The notes beneath the pieces were generated by a model. It ran no database searches, was not told where the DNA came from, and saw nothing but the letters and a program-made list of their open reading frames with translations. From Candidatus Poribacteria bacterium (GTDB lineage: Bacteria; Poribacteria; WGA-4E; WGA-3G), in the NCBI GenBank assembly GCA_022828145.1, contig JAJEJA010000118.1, positions 51,283-115,282 of the forward strand: a stretch of 64,000 nucleotides of DNA. Reading direction: 5' to 3'. This document shows, one piece after another, positions 7,952 to 17,035 of this stretch. Within the stretch, counting starts at the first letter, position 1; each line of letters starts with the position of its first letter. The translations under genes were made by a program, and so were the position numbers.

Positions 7952-8869
7952 ATGATGAACACCGAAAAAGAACAAACAGGTACACATTTGGAGCTTCCAG
8001 AAGGGGCAAAGTTTCGACTCGGAAAAAGTAGCATTATTGGAAATGTAGCATTTTCTGCTGATGGCACGCGCCTTGCTGTCGCAGGGGACATTGGAACATG
8101 GATATATGATATTCAGAGTGGAGAAGAAATTAGTCTCCTTGCAGGACATACAGAATATGTGTGGAGTGTGGCATATTCTCCTGATGGTGACACTGTTGCT
8201 ACCGGTAGTTATGAAGAGATATGGTTATGGGATAGTTCAACAGCACTTCCGACAGCAACGCTCTCTGAACATAGAGATTACGTGAGAGCATTGGCATATT
8301 CACCTGATGGCAGCACGCTTGCAAGTGGGGGGGCAGATAATATTGGTATTCTGTGGGATGTCGCTTCTGAAGAAGCGAAAGCAACACTGAAAGGTCATGC
8401 AGGATCAATCAGAAGTTTGGCATATTCACCTGACGGCAGCACTATTGCGACTGCAAGTTCGGATGAGTTAGTTATACTTTGGCAAGCTGCGACAGGTCAG
8501 TCAAAAGCATCGCTGAAAGGACATACACATGTCGTAAATTCTGTCGCCTTTTCACCCGATGGAGGCACAATCGCTACGGGGAGTTCTGATGGGACGGTGC
8601 GATTGTGGGACGCATTTACATCAAAACGAAAAACCACACTCGCGGATTTCAAATTCTATGTATGGGGTGTTACGTATTCACCTGATGGTGAAACAATTGC
8701 TATCGGTGGAAGGGATGGTGCGGTCCATTTGGTAGATGCAGAAACAGGTGATGTTCAGAAGGTCTTGAAAGGCCATATAGGTTCTGTCCGAAGTGTTGCA
8801 TATTCTCCTGATGGCAATATAATTGCAAGTGGTAGCGAAGACCATTCGGTGCTTGTGTGGCAATGCTAA
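7952..8869 (+). CDS. Seven-repeat WD40 beta-propeller protein
   Basis: About 305 residues made almost wholly of seven WD40 repeats, each with the pattern GH...V.S.A.SPDG..LASG..D..I.LWD, i.e. one complete seven-bladed propeller. No signal peptide, so a cytoplasmic scaffold is likely. The N-terminal part LPEGAKFRLGKSSI...WIYDIQSGEE is closely matched by the secreted 14-repeat protein at 53.5-55.4 kb (LPEGAKIRIGKGDI...WIYDAQTAEE), so they share ancestry. ATG at 7952 is chosen over the TTG at 7871 because of AAAGGA upstream and the promoter at 7895-7923. It converges on RNase J with no base between the two stop codons. Confidence 0.88.
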   Translation: MMNTEKEQTGTHLELPEGAKFRLGKSSIIGNVAFSADGTRLAVAGDIGTWIYDIQSGEEISLLAGHTEYVWSVAYSPDGDTVATGSYEEIWLWDSSTALPTATLSEHRDYVRALAYSPDGSTLASGGADNIGILWDVASEEAKATLKGHAGSIRSLAYSPDGSTIATASSDELVILWQAATGQSKASLKGHTHVVNSVAFSPDGGTIATGSSDGTVRLWDAFTSKRKTTLADFKFYVWGVTYSPDGETIAIGGRDGAVHLVDAETGDVQKVLKGHIGSVRSVAYSPDGNIIASGSEDHSVLVWQC

Positions 8870-10564
8870 TTAAACCCGCATCACGACAGGTAAAACTAAG
8901 GGACTACGTTGCATCTGCTTAGAGAAGAATTTGCGGAGCACAGTCCTAACTTCATCCTTTACAGTCTCCGTTTCTTGTCTCTGTTCATCCGTTAGTTTGT
9001 CAATGACATTCCTCGTAATGTTCTTCGCTTCAGTGAAAAGTTCCTCTGAATCATCAATAAGGACAAATCCACGGGAGATTATCTCTGGCTCCGTTGCTAT
9101 TGCACCGCCATCGCTCTGTAAGACTATTATTGGGATCACCATGCCATCTTGGGAGAGTTGGATACGGTCTCGCAAAACAATATCCTCAAGTTCAATATCT
9201 GGTTTTCCATCCACCAAAACTCTGCCTGATCTTCCTTGTCGTTCGAATACTTCACAAGACTCTGACGTAAGACTAATGCGTTCACCGTCTTCAACTACAC
9301 TGATATTATTCTTTGCGATTCCTACAGATTCTGCCAGTTCAGCATGCCGCACTAAATTCTGATATTCCCCGTGAATAGGAACGAAAAACTTTGGTCTTAG
9401 TAGGTTGAGCATGAGTTTAAGGTCTTCACTTGAACCGTGTCCAGACACATGGACATTAGCATTCCGTTCGTGGTAAATCGTCACACCCCGTCTGAGCAGA
9501 TGGTTAATGACATTACCTACGGTTTTTTCGTTTCCAGGAATAATCCGTGCTGAGATGACGACGGTGTCATTCGGTTCAACTGTTAAGAAGGGATGATTGT
9601 CAAGCGCAATTAGGGACATCGCGGAACGGGGTTCCCCCTGGCTACCAGTGCTAAGAATGACTACCTCATGGGGTTTATACAGGGAAGCGTCTCGTGCGTC
9701 AATCAGATAATCTACATTCAGTTTGAGGTGTCCCAGTTCTGTTGCGGTACGGATATTATTTATAAGAGAACGTCCTGTTACAGCAACGAGTCTGCGATGT
9801 TTTACTGCTAAATCAATAAACTGTTGTAACCGATGTAGACTTGATGAAAAAGTGCAAAGAAAGAGTCGCTGTTCAGTCTTTTGGAAGATACTGTCAATTG
9901 AGTCAAGAATACTACGTTCTGAAGGAGTCTGTCCCTGCCAGTTAGCGTTTGTGCTATCGGAAAGCAGCAATTGTACACCTTCCGAGCCGAGTCGTGCTAA
10001 AGTCTGAATGTCCGTTAGTTTACCGTCAACAGGGGTTGCGTCGAATTTGAAATCACCTGTATGGACAACAATACCTGCAGGTGTTCGCAGTGCAATTGCT
10101 ACCGAATCTGGTATACTGTGTGTGACATGAATAAACTCTGCAGTGAAATCTCCTAAGCTCACTTTATCCCCTGGAACAATAGTGTTTAATTCCGCCTTAT
10201 CCAACACCCCGTATTCTCTCAATCTGCCACTTGCTATTGAGAGTGTTAACTGCGTCCCGAACACAGGTGCGTCAATTTGCTGTAGCACATAAGCTAAAGC
10301 CCCAATGTGATCTTCATGACCGTGTGTCAATAGAATGCCACGCACCTTTTCATGTCTTTCAACCAAATAGTGGATATCTGGAAATATGAGATCTACCCCA
10401 GGCATGTCTGAATTCGGTAGCATGAATCCTGTATCAATTACAATAATATCCTGTTCGGTTTCATAGACCATCATATTGAGTCCGAATTCACCCAGACCCC
10501 CTAATGGAATGATGGATAGATTACCTCCATCCTGTATTTCAATGTTCTTCTCTAAATTTGTCAT
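8870..10564 (-). CDS. rnj: Ribonuclease J
   Basis: Exo/endoribonuclease of the metallo-beta-lactamase/beta-CASP family that matures and degrades RNA in the cytoplasm. The 564 residues are the usual length. Seen: SIIPLGGLGEFGLNMMVYE at the N-terminus, the zinc-binding LTHGHEDHIGAL, the THSIPDS and HTGDFKFD segments, DSTNA, the beta-CASP region with CTFSSSLHRLQQ and STGSQGEPRSAM, and VHVSGHGSSEDLKLML plus VPIHGEYQN near the C-terminal third. A single copy is seen in the window. Its 5' side faces an inverted-repeat element at 10.6-10.7 kb. Confidence 0.95.
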   Translation of the reverse strand: MTNLEKNIEIQDGGNLSIIPLGGLGEFGLNMMVYETEQDIIVIDTGFMLPNSDMPGVDLIFPDIHYLVERHEKVRGILLTHGHEDHIGALAYVLQQIDAPVFGTQLTLSIASGRLREYGVLDKAELNTIVPGDKVSLGDFTAEFIHVTHSIPDSVAIALRTPAGIVVHTGDFKFDATPVDGKLTDIQTLARLGSEGVQLLLSDSTNANWQGQTPSERSILDSIDSIFQKTEQRLFLCTFSSSLHRLQQFIDLAVKHRRLVAVTGRSLINNIRTATELGHLKLNVDYLIDARDASLYKPHEVVILSTGSQGEPRSAMSLIALDNHPFLTVEPNDTVVISARIIPGNEKTVGNVINHLLRRGVTIYHERNANVHVSGHGSSEDLKLMLNLLRPKFFVPIHGEYQNLVRHAELAESVGIAKNNISVVEDGERISLTSESCEVFERQGRSGRVLVDGKPDIELEDIVLRDRIQLSQDGMVIPIIVLQSDGGAIATEPEIISRGFVLIDDSEELFTEAKNITRNVIDKLTDEQRQETETVKDEVRTVLRKFFSKQMQRSPLVLPVVMRV

Positions 10565-10601
10565 AAGTTTTTCTTCGCTATTGGATAGTCCAGACTAAAG
10601 A

Positions 10602-10732
10602 AGTAGGTCGGGTAGAGGAACGCCATTAAAATATTAACTGGCGACCCGTGATGATTATGTTTATCATGTACAAAACAGTGTCAAATGCGCTTTTGGTATT
10701 TGTCGGGTTTCGCTTCGCTCTACCCGACCTAC
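10602..10732. repeat. MITE-like inverted-repeat element, family A copy 1
   Basis: GTAGGTCGGGTAGAG at 10602-10616 is repeated in perfect inversion at 10718-10732. The interior has TAAAATATTAACTGGCGAC and a TGTCGGGTTTCG segment that recur in the copies at 39.5 and 60.3 kb. On the RNase J side, GGATAGTCCAGACTAA continues the similarity outwards to the flank of the 39.5-kb copy. The size of about 130 bp and absence of an ORF fit a non-autonomous element or REP-like family. Confidence 0.8.
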
Positions 10733-10783
10733 AAGTTCATCTTGGTCTATTCACTATTGCTATAAGTTTGTTGTGCGTTTCCT

Positions 10784-11827
10784 TTATTTCCAGTGAAGAT
10801 TGATGAAATCGTAGATAGTTGATGTTATCTGTTCCATTTTTCCACTTTCAACGTGTATTGTAAAGATTTCACTGGTTCTACGTCTGTTTGAATCGCTGCC
10901 AATAAAGGCTACGTAACTTCCATCAGGTGACCATGTCGCTTCACGACCAGCATACAGACTTAGATTCCGATAGTTCTGAATCTCTCCTTTTTCCACAGAA
11001 ACCGTACAGATCTCACCTGAAGTATAAAACAGGACCTGCTTTCCATCTGGTGACCATTCTTCAATGTTGCCACACGGCGGTTCATCAAGTTGCAGAAACC
11101 AGGATCTCCCCATACTGACAACATCTGGTTCTGCCAGTGCAAGCAAACCATCCGTTTTAAAAGCGATCCATCTTCTGTTTGGTGACCACTCGGGCCAGCT
11201 TATACCTTTCGGTAGTACCTCAATCAATCTTCTATTTGGTTCTTTAACCTCTTCACCACTTTCATCCCAATGTAGCCAACCTTTTGCCCACCGTTCACTT
11301 CGCCAACGTTTTACTTTTCCTTCAACTGTTACTTCCCAATTTTCCAACCGGTCTTTTGGTCGGTCAATCTCTACGACGACTAATAGTGCGTTACTTGCAG
11401 GCGACCACCAGAAATCATGTATATCATACTCTCTCTTAATTAACTGTTTTTTCTCAGTGCCATCTGCAGACATCACATAGAGTGATTTCGATTTTTCAAT
11501 TCCGGATATGTATGCGATTCGTTCTCTATCTGGTGCCCAACGTGGGTTGTATGAGACACCATCATCGGTTAGACGTTGGAAGTCTGTTCCATCTGGATTC
11601 ATTGAACAGACATTATACTGATAATATTCCCACCAATTAGATGTATCACGTCCTCTCTCCAAGGTACGTGTTATGACCCGGAATCCATCTTCGTTTTGTA
11701 AAGGTTCGCGGATTGCCACAACAAATTTACCAACTAAATCCTTTCCAAATGCATCTCCAGTAACGATACATGACACGATTAACACACATATCAAATAACT
11801 CTTGTAAAATATTCCATGAATTCTCAT
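10784..11827 (-). CDS. Exported TolB-like beta-propeller protein
   Basis: 347 residues. The first 28 or so form a signal peptide (hydrophobic run SYLICVLIVSCIVT). The remainder has repeated PD40/TolB-type elements, e.g. VCSMNPDGTDFQRLTDD...NPRWAPDRERIAYIS, LYVMSADGTEKKQL, WPEWSPNRRWIAFKT, EEWSPDGKQVLFYTS and ATWSPDGSYVAFIGS, which build a six-bladed propeller as in TolB and the N-terminal domain of dipeptidyl peptidases. No peptidase domain follows. The likely place is the periplasm or outer surface; the function is unknown. Intergenic pyrimidine-rich DNA separates it from leuS. Confidence 0.82.
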   Translation of the reverse strand: MRIHGIFYKSYLICVLIVSCIVTGDAFGKDLVGKFVVAIREPLQNEDGFRVITRTLERGRDTSNWWEYYQYNVCSMNPDGTDFQRLTDDGVSYNPRWAPDRERIAYISGIEKSKSLYVMSADGTEKKQLIKREYDIHDFWWSPASNALLVVVEIDRPKDRLENWEVTVEGKVKRWRSERWAKGWLHWDESGEEVKEPNRRLIEVLPKGISWPEWSPNRRWIAFKTDGLLALAEPDVVSMGRSWFLQLDEPPCGNIEEWSPDGKQVLFYTSGEICTVSVEKGEIQNYRNLSLYAGREATWSPDGSYVAFIGSDSNRRRTSEIFTIHVESGKMEQITSTIYDFINLHWK

Positions 11828-11867
11828 ATTTATAACCCTAACCTAAGTTACCACATAAGTAGCACAA

Positions 11868-11937
11868 CCTTCCAATCTTCCATCCCTTCCACCCATTCCC
11901 TCTTCCACCCTTCCATTCTTCCACCCTTCTAACCTTC
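11868..11937. repeat. Homopyrimidine tract (TTCCA/CTTCC-rich)
   Basis: About 70 bases with almost only C and T on the plus strand, made of variants of CTTCCATCCTTCCA. The same family occurs at 44.1, 50.7, 62.75 and 63.75 kb. It lies just beyond the leuS stop codon. Confidence 0.8.
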
Positions 11938-14490
11938 CTAAACGACTATATTGATAAGACGATTCGGAACATAAATAACTTTCCGAATTTCTTTACCTTC
12001 AATAAACCTTTGGACTCTTTCATCCGCAAGTGCGTTTTCTTCAATCTGTTCTTTTGGTGCATCAACAGGAAGTTGAAGTCTATTTCTGAGTTTTCCGTTG
12101 ACTTGAACAACTATCGTCATAGTTTCAGTTTCAAGGATACTCTCATCATGTTTTGGCCACGTATTGTGTGCGATGAATCCGGTTTCTCCCAGACGATGCC
12201 ACAACTCCTGAGAAATATGTGGTGCATAAGGTGCCAATAGATGAAGGAATGTCTTTACTATCTCAATCGGGAGTGTTTCAGTTTGCGTCGCAGTGTTAAC
12301 GAAGATCATCATCTGACTAATAGCGGTATTCATCTTGTCAATAGATTCAGTATCTTCTGTTACCTGTTTGATGGTCTTATGCAATTCCCGCCAAAGTTCT
12401 GATTCTGAAGTACTGTCAGTGTCTGTCAACTTTTCATTTAGTTCCCCATTGTGAGGGTTCACAACGAGTCTCCAGACGCGGTGTAGGAACTTATACACCC
12501 CTTCCACCCCGGTGTCCTGCCACGGCGCGCTCTTCGTAACCGGCCCGATAAAGAGCAGATAGAGTCTCAGAGAATCGGCGCCATATTTTTCTATCACATC
12601 ATTGGAATTGATAACATTGAAACGTGATTTTGACATCTTTTCCATCTGGACTCGCAGCGGTTTTCCTGAAGTCTTGACACTTGCTTTGTCATTTTCCCGT
12701 TTTACTTCATGCGGGTAATAGTATTTTCCAGCTTCGTCTTGAAACGACTCAGCCAGAATAGTACCTTGATTCAGCAGTGCTTGAAAGGGTTCAATCGTAG
12801 AAACTAACCCGCAGTCGTATAACACTTTGTGCCAAAATCGTGCATAGAGTAGATGTAACACAGCGTGTTCAGTTCCGCCCATATAGATGTCAACAGGCAT
12901 CCAGTACTGTTCTAATTTAGAATCGAAAGGTGCTTTTGTATTATGTGCGTCCAGGTATCGGAGATAGTACCAGCATGAACCTGCCCACTGTGGCATAATA
13001 TTGGTTTCGCGTGTGGCGATTCTGCCATCAGGCAACTGCACTTTTAACCATGCCTCATCAGCGCGAGCAAGCGGGGGTTTCCCATCTTCTGTCGGTCTAT
13101 ATGCATCTATCGGTGGAAGTTCTATCGGAAGGTGTTCATCAGGTAGTTGGACAATGGTTCCATCATCAAGATGTGCAAGTGGGAAAGGTTCTCCCCAATA
13201 TCGTTGTCTTGAGAATAACCAATCTCGCAGCCGATACTGTATTTGTCCTTTACCCTTTTTGTTACTTTCAAGCCACGCGATCATGCGCTTTTTTGCTTCA
13301 TCGGTTTTTAGACCATTAAGAAAACCGGAGTTAACACAGACACCGTCTCCCTCAAAAGCTTCCTCCAAAATCGGTTTGCTTCCCCCGCTGATAACTTCAA
13401 CGATGGGAATATCAAACGTAGTGGCAAATTCATGGTCACGTTCATCGTGTCCTGGGACAGCCATAATTGCGCCAGTTCCGTAGGTCATGAGAACATAGTC
13501 GGCAACCCATATTGGTATGGGTTGGTCGTTGCAAGGATTGATTGCATACGCGCCAGTAAACACACCTGTCTTTTCAGTTGCCAGGTCGGTGCGTTGAAGG
13601 TCAGATTTATTTTTTGCTTCTTGGACATAAGCAGCGACGTTTGATGCGAATTCTGAATGTGTAATCTCTGACACAAGCGGATGTTCAGGTGCTAACACAC
13701 AGTAGGTTGCACCGAAGAGCGTATCTGGTCTTGTTGTAAAGACTGTGAAGTTAGCGTCACAATCCTTTATGTCAAAAGTTATCTCTGCCCCTTCTGACTT
13801 ACCTATCCAATTTCTCTGCATCTCTTTTAGACCATCGGGCCAATCTAAAAGTTCCAAGTCGTCCAGAAGACGTTCTGCATAAGCCGTGATTCTTAGCATC
13901 CATTGGTTCATTAACCTGCGTTCAACGGGATCACCTGTTTCAACATATTTTCCGTCCTTAACCTCTTCATTAGATAGCACAGTTCCCAAAGCTGGGCACC
14001 AGTTGACAGGAACTTCGGCAAGATAGGCTAAACCTTTTTCATAGAGACGAAGAAATATCCACTGTGTCCATCGGTAATAATCGGGGAGTGAGGTATCAAT
14101 TTTGCGGGACCAATCGTAGGAAAGCCCGATTCGTTGTATCTGCTGTTGAAATGTCTCCGTGTTTCGTTCTGTTATGTGTGCTGGGTGTTCATTTTCACGT
14201 ACTGCAGTGCGTTCTGTCGGTAGACCGAAAGCATCCCACCCCATTGGGTGCATCACATGGAATCCTTGCATGCGTTTGTAATTTGCGATGACATCTGTAG
14301 GAACATAGTTTTTCGCATGACCGATGTGAAGACCTGCCCCCGAAGTATATGGAAACATGCCGAGAACGTAAAATTTCGGTTTCTGTTCTAAAGTTTCAAT
14401 GTCGTTAGTTATCGTAAAAACGTCCTTTTCACTCCAGACAGTTTGCCAATACGGCTCAATTTCACTCGGCGTATAACTATGGTTCTCCAT
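11938..14490 (-). CDS. leuS: Leucyl-tRNA synthetase
   Basis: Charges tRNA-Leu with leucine. The 850-residue length and motif order are those of bacterial LeuRS: MFPYTSGAGLHIGHAKNY (HIGH class-I signature), MHPMGWDAFGLPTE, the editing CP1 domain with TTRPDTLFGATY and YGTGAIMAVPGHDERD, RDWLFSRQRYWGEP, and the KMSKS loop as EKMSKSRFN. AGGAGG is placed ideally before the ATG. Flanked by a polypyrimidine tract downstream and a promoter-bearing gap upstream. Confidence 0.97.
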   Translation of the reverse strand: MENHSYTPSEIEPYWQTVWSEKDVFTITNDIETLEQKPKFYVLGMFPYTSGAGLHIGHAKNYVPTDVIANYKRMQGFHVMHPMGWDAFGLPTERTAVRENEHPAHITERNTETFQQQIQRIGLSYDWSRKIDTSLPDYYRWTQWIFLRLYEKGLAYLAEVPVNWCPALGTVLSNEEVKDGKYVETGDPVERRLMNQWMLRITAYAERLLDDLELLDWPDGLKEMQRNWIGKSEGAEITFDIKDCDANFTVFTTRPDTLFGATYCVLAPEHPLVSEITHSEFASNVAAYVQEAKNKSDLQRTDLATEKTGVFTGAYAINPCNDQPIPIWVADYVLMTYGTGAIMAVPGHDERDHEFATTFDIPIVEVISGGSKPILEEAFEGDGVCVNSGFLNGLKTDEAKKRMIAWLESNKKGKGQIQYRLRDWLFSRQRYWGEPFPLAHLDDGTIVQLPDEHLPIELPPIDAYRPTEDGKPPLARADEAWLKVQLPDGRIATRETNIMPQWAGSCWYYLRYLDAHNTKAPFDSKLEQYWMPVDIYMGGTEHAVLHLLYARFWHKVLYDCGLVSTIEPFQALLNQGTILAESFQDEAGKYYYPHEVKRENDKASVKTSGKPLRVQMEKMSKSRFNVINSNDVIEKYGADSLRLYLLFIGPVTKSAPWQDTGVEGVYKFLHRVWRLVVNPHNGELNEKLTDTDSTSESELWRELHKTIKQVTEDTESIDKMNTAISQMMIFVNTATQTETLPIEIVKTFLHLLAPYAPHISQELWHRLGETGFIAHNTWPKHDESILETETMTIVVQVNGKLRNRLQLPVDAPKEQIEENALADERVQRFIEGKEIRKVIYVPNRLINIVV

Positions 14491-14865
14491 TATACTGTTC
14501 CTCCTATCAGATCCCGATGATTGGTTCTTTGCTATATTTTAAATGCACACTTATGAAATCTGTGTTATACTTTCTCAACTATAGAATTTTAGCACAAAGT
14601 GATATATAATGTCAAAAAATTCATCGGTTTTCCGCAGGTTTTCGGATTTACCTAAGATGTGTTCTCTACGAAAATGACAACCACATGTCCAATTTTGCTG
14701 TCAATAAAACTTACAGAAAACTCTAAACATTAAAACCACATAAAACTTTACTAATAGAACAGAGCAGCCTCAGCGGGGCGACAGGTGTATAGAAGAATGC
14801 GAATATACAATAATCTTTAGCCCCAGCGGGGCGACAGGTGTATAGAAAAGCTTAATTTCAAATTA
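14491..14865. other. Intergenic gap with two copies of a GC-rich repeat
   Basis: A 375-bp divergent gap between leuS (leftward) and the PhoX-like gene (rightward). It contains the leuS ribosome-binding site (CCTCCT on the plus strand at 14500-14505) and AT-rich DNA. At 14771 and 14824 there are two identical direct copies beginning CAGCGGGGCGACAGGTGTAT, 53 bp apart, of a type of GC-rich island that stands out from the AT-rich surroundings. No ORF of substance seen. Confidence 0.7.
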
Positions 14866-16326
14866 ATGGGTGTAATGAAAATGAAGTATAAACTCTCACG
14901 ACGACAATTTTTGAGTTATGGCGGCGTAGCCTTAGGGTCTGCTGCAGTAGGTTTCGGTTTTTCTGGTGTGAGTCGTAAACTGATTAAGCACATACCGGGT
15001 CTTAAACCTGACCCTCCTTATGTATTTAATCCCAGTCCGAATAAATTGCTTGATCTCCCCGAAGGTTTTGTTTGTCATGCCTTTTCTCGCACAGGTGAGA
15101 TAATGGACGATGGACTGTGGGTGCCAGGAAAACATGATGGTATGGCAACATTTCAAGGTGCTAAAGGAAAGACTATCCTTATACGTAATCACGAATTGAC
15201 TGCTACTGACAAGATAGTCGGTCCCTTCGGATGGAATAACGAGAAACTAAACCTCGTTGACACAGAAAAAATCTACGATCTGGGAAACAGAAAATCTCCG
15301 AGTCTTGGCGCAACAACAACCCTCATATATGATACCCGGACAGGTACCCTTGAAAAACATTTCTTGAGTCTCGCTGGAACGATACGGAATTGTGCAGGTG
15401 GACCTACACCTTGGAACACTTGGATAACGTGTGAAGAAACAGTTCAGAAAGCTGAGAATGACTTTGAACAAGATCACGGATACAATTTTGAAGTGTCTGT
15501 TACGACAACCCCTGGATTAGTCAACGCAATACCGCTTAAAGCAATGGGACGTTTCAATCATGAAGCCGTCGCCGTTGCATCAGATACCGGTATCGTCTAC
15601 GAAACAGAGGACAGGAATGACGGTCTCTTTTATCGGTTTATTCCTGATGAACCCGGCAACCTTGTTAAAGGGGGACGTCTTCAAGCATTAACAATCAAAG
15701 ATATGACCGATCCTGACACGCGAAACTGGAAGACAGGTCTCCAAAAAATCGCACCTTGGACCTACGATCCGATCCCCGTCTCACAGAAGATGGCAACTGC
15801 TTGGGTGGATATTGAAAATGTAGAATCACCAAAGGATGATCTACGTGTACAAGGCACTGAAAGTAAAAATGCTGCTAAGTTTGCCCGAGGTGAAGGAATC
15901 TGGTACAGTGGAGATACAATCTATTTCGCCTGCACAAATGGCGGTATCGCTAACAAAGGGCAGATATGGAAATATACGCCAAGCCAATACGAAGGTACAA
16001 GCCGAGAAGATAAAAAACCGGGGACACTTGAACTTTTCATTGAACCGAACGATAGTAAACTCCTTGAGAACGCAGATAACTTGACTGTTGCTCCTTGGGG
16101 AGATGTTATCATCTGTGAAGATGGTTCAAGAGAACAGTTTTTAGTTGGTGTTACCCCTGAAGGACACACCTATCAGTTTGCCCGAAATGCCAGCAACACT
16201 TCGGAGTTAGCTGGTGCAGTGTTCTCCCCTGATGGCACGACCCTCTTTGTCAATATCCAGAATCCTGGAATAACGCTTGCTATTACGGGTCCTTGGGGTG
16301 ATATAAGACAGAGAAAATTGGTTTAG
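14866..16326 (+). CDS. Tat-exported PhoX-like (DUF839) phosphatase family protein
   Basis: 486 residues. The N-terminus carries a twin-arginine signal, LSRRQFLSYGG followed by a hydrophobic run, so the protein is exported folded, as expected for PhoX enzymes that load metal (calcium and iron) in the cytoplasm. Family segments seen: NCAGGPTPWNTWITCEE, RFNHEAVAVASDTGIVYETEDR, LFYRFIPDEP, TVAPWGDVIICEDG and the C-terminal GAVFSPDGTTLFVNIQNPG. These are hallmarks of PhoX/DUF839. Phosphomonoesterase activity is inference. ATG codons at 14875 and 14881 are alternative starts; no clear ribosome-binding site decides between them. Confidence 0.85.
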   Translation: MGVMKMKYKLSRRQFLSYGGVALGSAAVGFGFSGVSRKLIKHIPGLKPDPPYVFNPSPNKLLDLPEGFVCHAFSRTGEIMDDGLWVPGKHDGMATFQGAKGKTILIRNHELTATDKIVGPFGWNNEKLNLVDTEKIYDLGNRKSPSLGATTTLIYDTRTGTLEKHFLSLAGTIRNCAGGPTPWNTWITCEETVQKAENDFEQDHGYNFEVSVTTTPGLVNAIPLKAMGRFNHEAVAVASDTGIVYETEDRNDGLFYRFIPDEPGNLVKGGRLQALTIKDMTDPDTRNWKTGLQKIAPWTYDPIPVSQKMATAWVDIENVESPKDDLRVQGTESKNAAKFARGEGIWYSGDTIYFACTNGGIANKGQIWKYTPSQYEGTSREDKKPGTLELFIEPNDSKLLENADNLTVAPWGDVIICEDGSREQFLVGVTPEGHTYQFARNASNTSELAGAVFSPDGTTLFVNIQNPGITLAITGPWGDIRQRKLV

Positions 16327-16465
16327 TGAACTGTTCCTCCAACCCGCAAGGTTTTCATGTTGACTACGGCTGTAGAATCTCATGCTTGAATGCGTTTCTT
16401 ACTACAGCATGTATTCTTAATTACACTTCTTACTACAACATACTTCCTTTAAATTAGGCGTATTC

Positions 16466-16833
16466 GTAGCACAATCAAGGATGAATGTGCTACAGATTGA
16501 TAAAAACATATTATACGAACAGAACTTTCAAGTAGGATCATGCGTTCCGTAGCACAATCAAGGATGAATGTGCTACAAGATGATAAAAGCACATACTACG
16601 TACGGAACTATTCACGTGGGATTATCGGATTGGTAGCACAATCTAACAGAATGTGCTACAGATTGATAAAAACATATTATACGAACAGAACTTTTCGCAT
16701 GCGATGATGGTTTTGGTAGCACAATCAAGGATGAATGTGCTACAGATTGATAGAATCATTTTCTACGCACAGAACTTTTCGCGTGGGATAATGGGATTGG
16801 TATTCTGCATTGAGAAGGAGATCGCTCCTACCG
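16466..16833. repeat. Four-and-a-half tandem 83/84-bp repeats with internal GTAGCACA hairpins
   Basis: Units start at 16466, 16549, 16633 and 16716, with a degenerate fifth at 16800 (spacings 83, 84, 83, 84). Each begins with GTAGCACA and has the reverse complement TGTGCTAC about 20 bp on, giving an 8-bp stem hairpin, followed by variable sequence with ATTATACGAACAGAACTT-like text. The array ends with a GGAGATCGCTCCTAC fragment of repeat family B. Related single GTAGCACA or GCACAATC elements lie near 50.9 and 63.9 kb. No ORF is convincing here. Confidence 0.85.
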
Positions 16834-17000
16834 TTTTTAAAGTCTTAACTTTCAGCAAATCTCAATTATGGCGTATTCTTTAAATCTATTTAATACTTTT
16901 GTAGTTTTCCTTGACAAAGGAGTGTTTTAACACTCCCCGTCAAATCCCCATGCTTTAGCTTGTGGGATGTAGACGGTTGACAGCGTTCATGAAAAAGATG

Positions 17001-17029
17001 TTGACTTTTCAAAAGGTGTATGATATAAT
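17001..17029 (+). promoter_or_regulatory. Sigma70 promoter inside the IS200/IS605-like element
   Basis: TTGACT at 17001 and TATAAT at 17024, spacer exactly 17 bp. Transcription would begin near 17036 and run into strongly structured sequence without an ORF, which argues for an RNA gene. Confidence 0.7.
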
Positions 17030-17035
17030 ACCTAC

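Noticed and set aside
13001..13483. 160-residue plus-strand ORF opposite leuS
   Set aside because: It is Ser/Arg-rich shadow coding of the LeuRS gene without a start signal.
16466..16833. CRISPR-like periodicity
   Set aside because: Units are 83-84 bp with diffuse similarity and no constant short repeat with unique spacers, and no cas genes are present.
16653..16883. 76-residue ORF in the 83/84-bp array
   Set aside because: It is formed by the tandem units themselves (MLQIDKNILYEQNF and its repeat) and has no counterpart outside the array.
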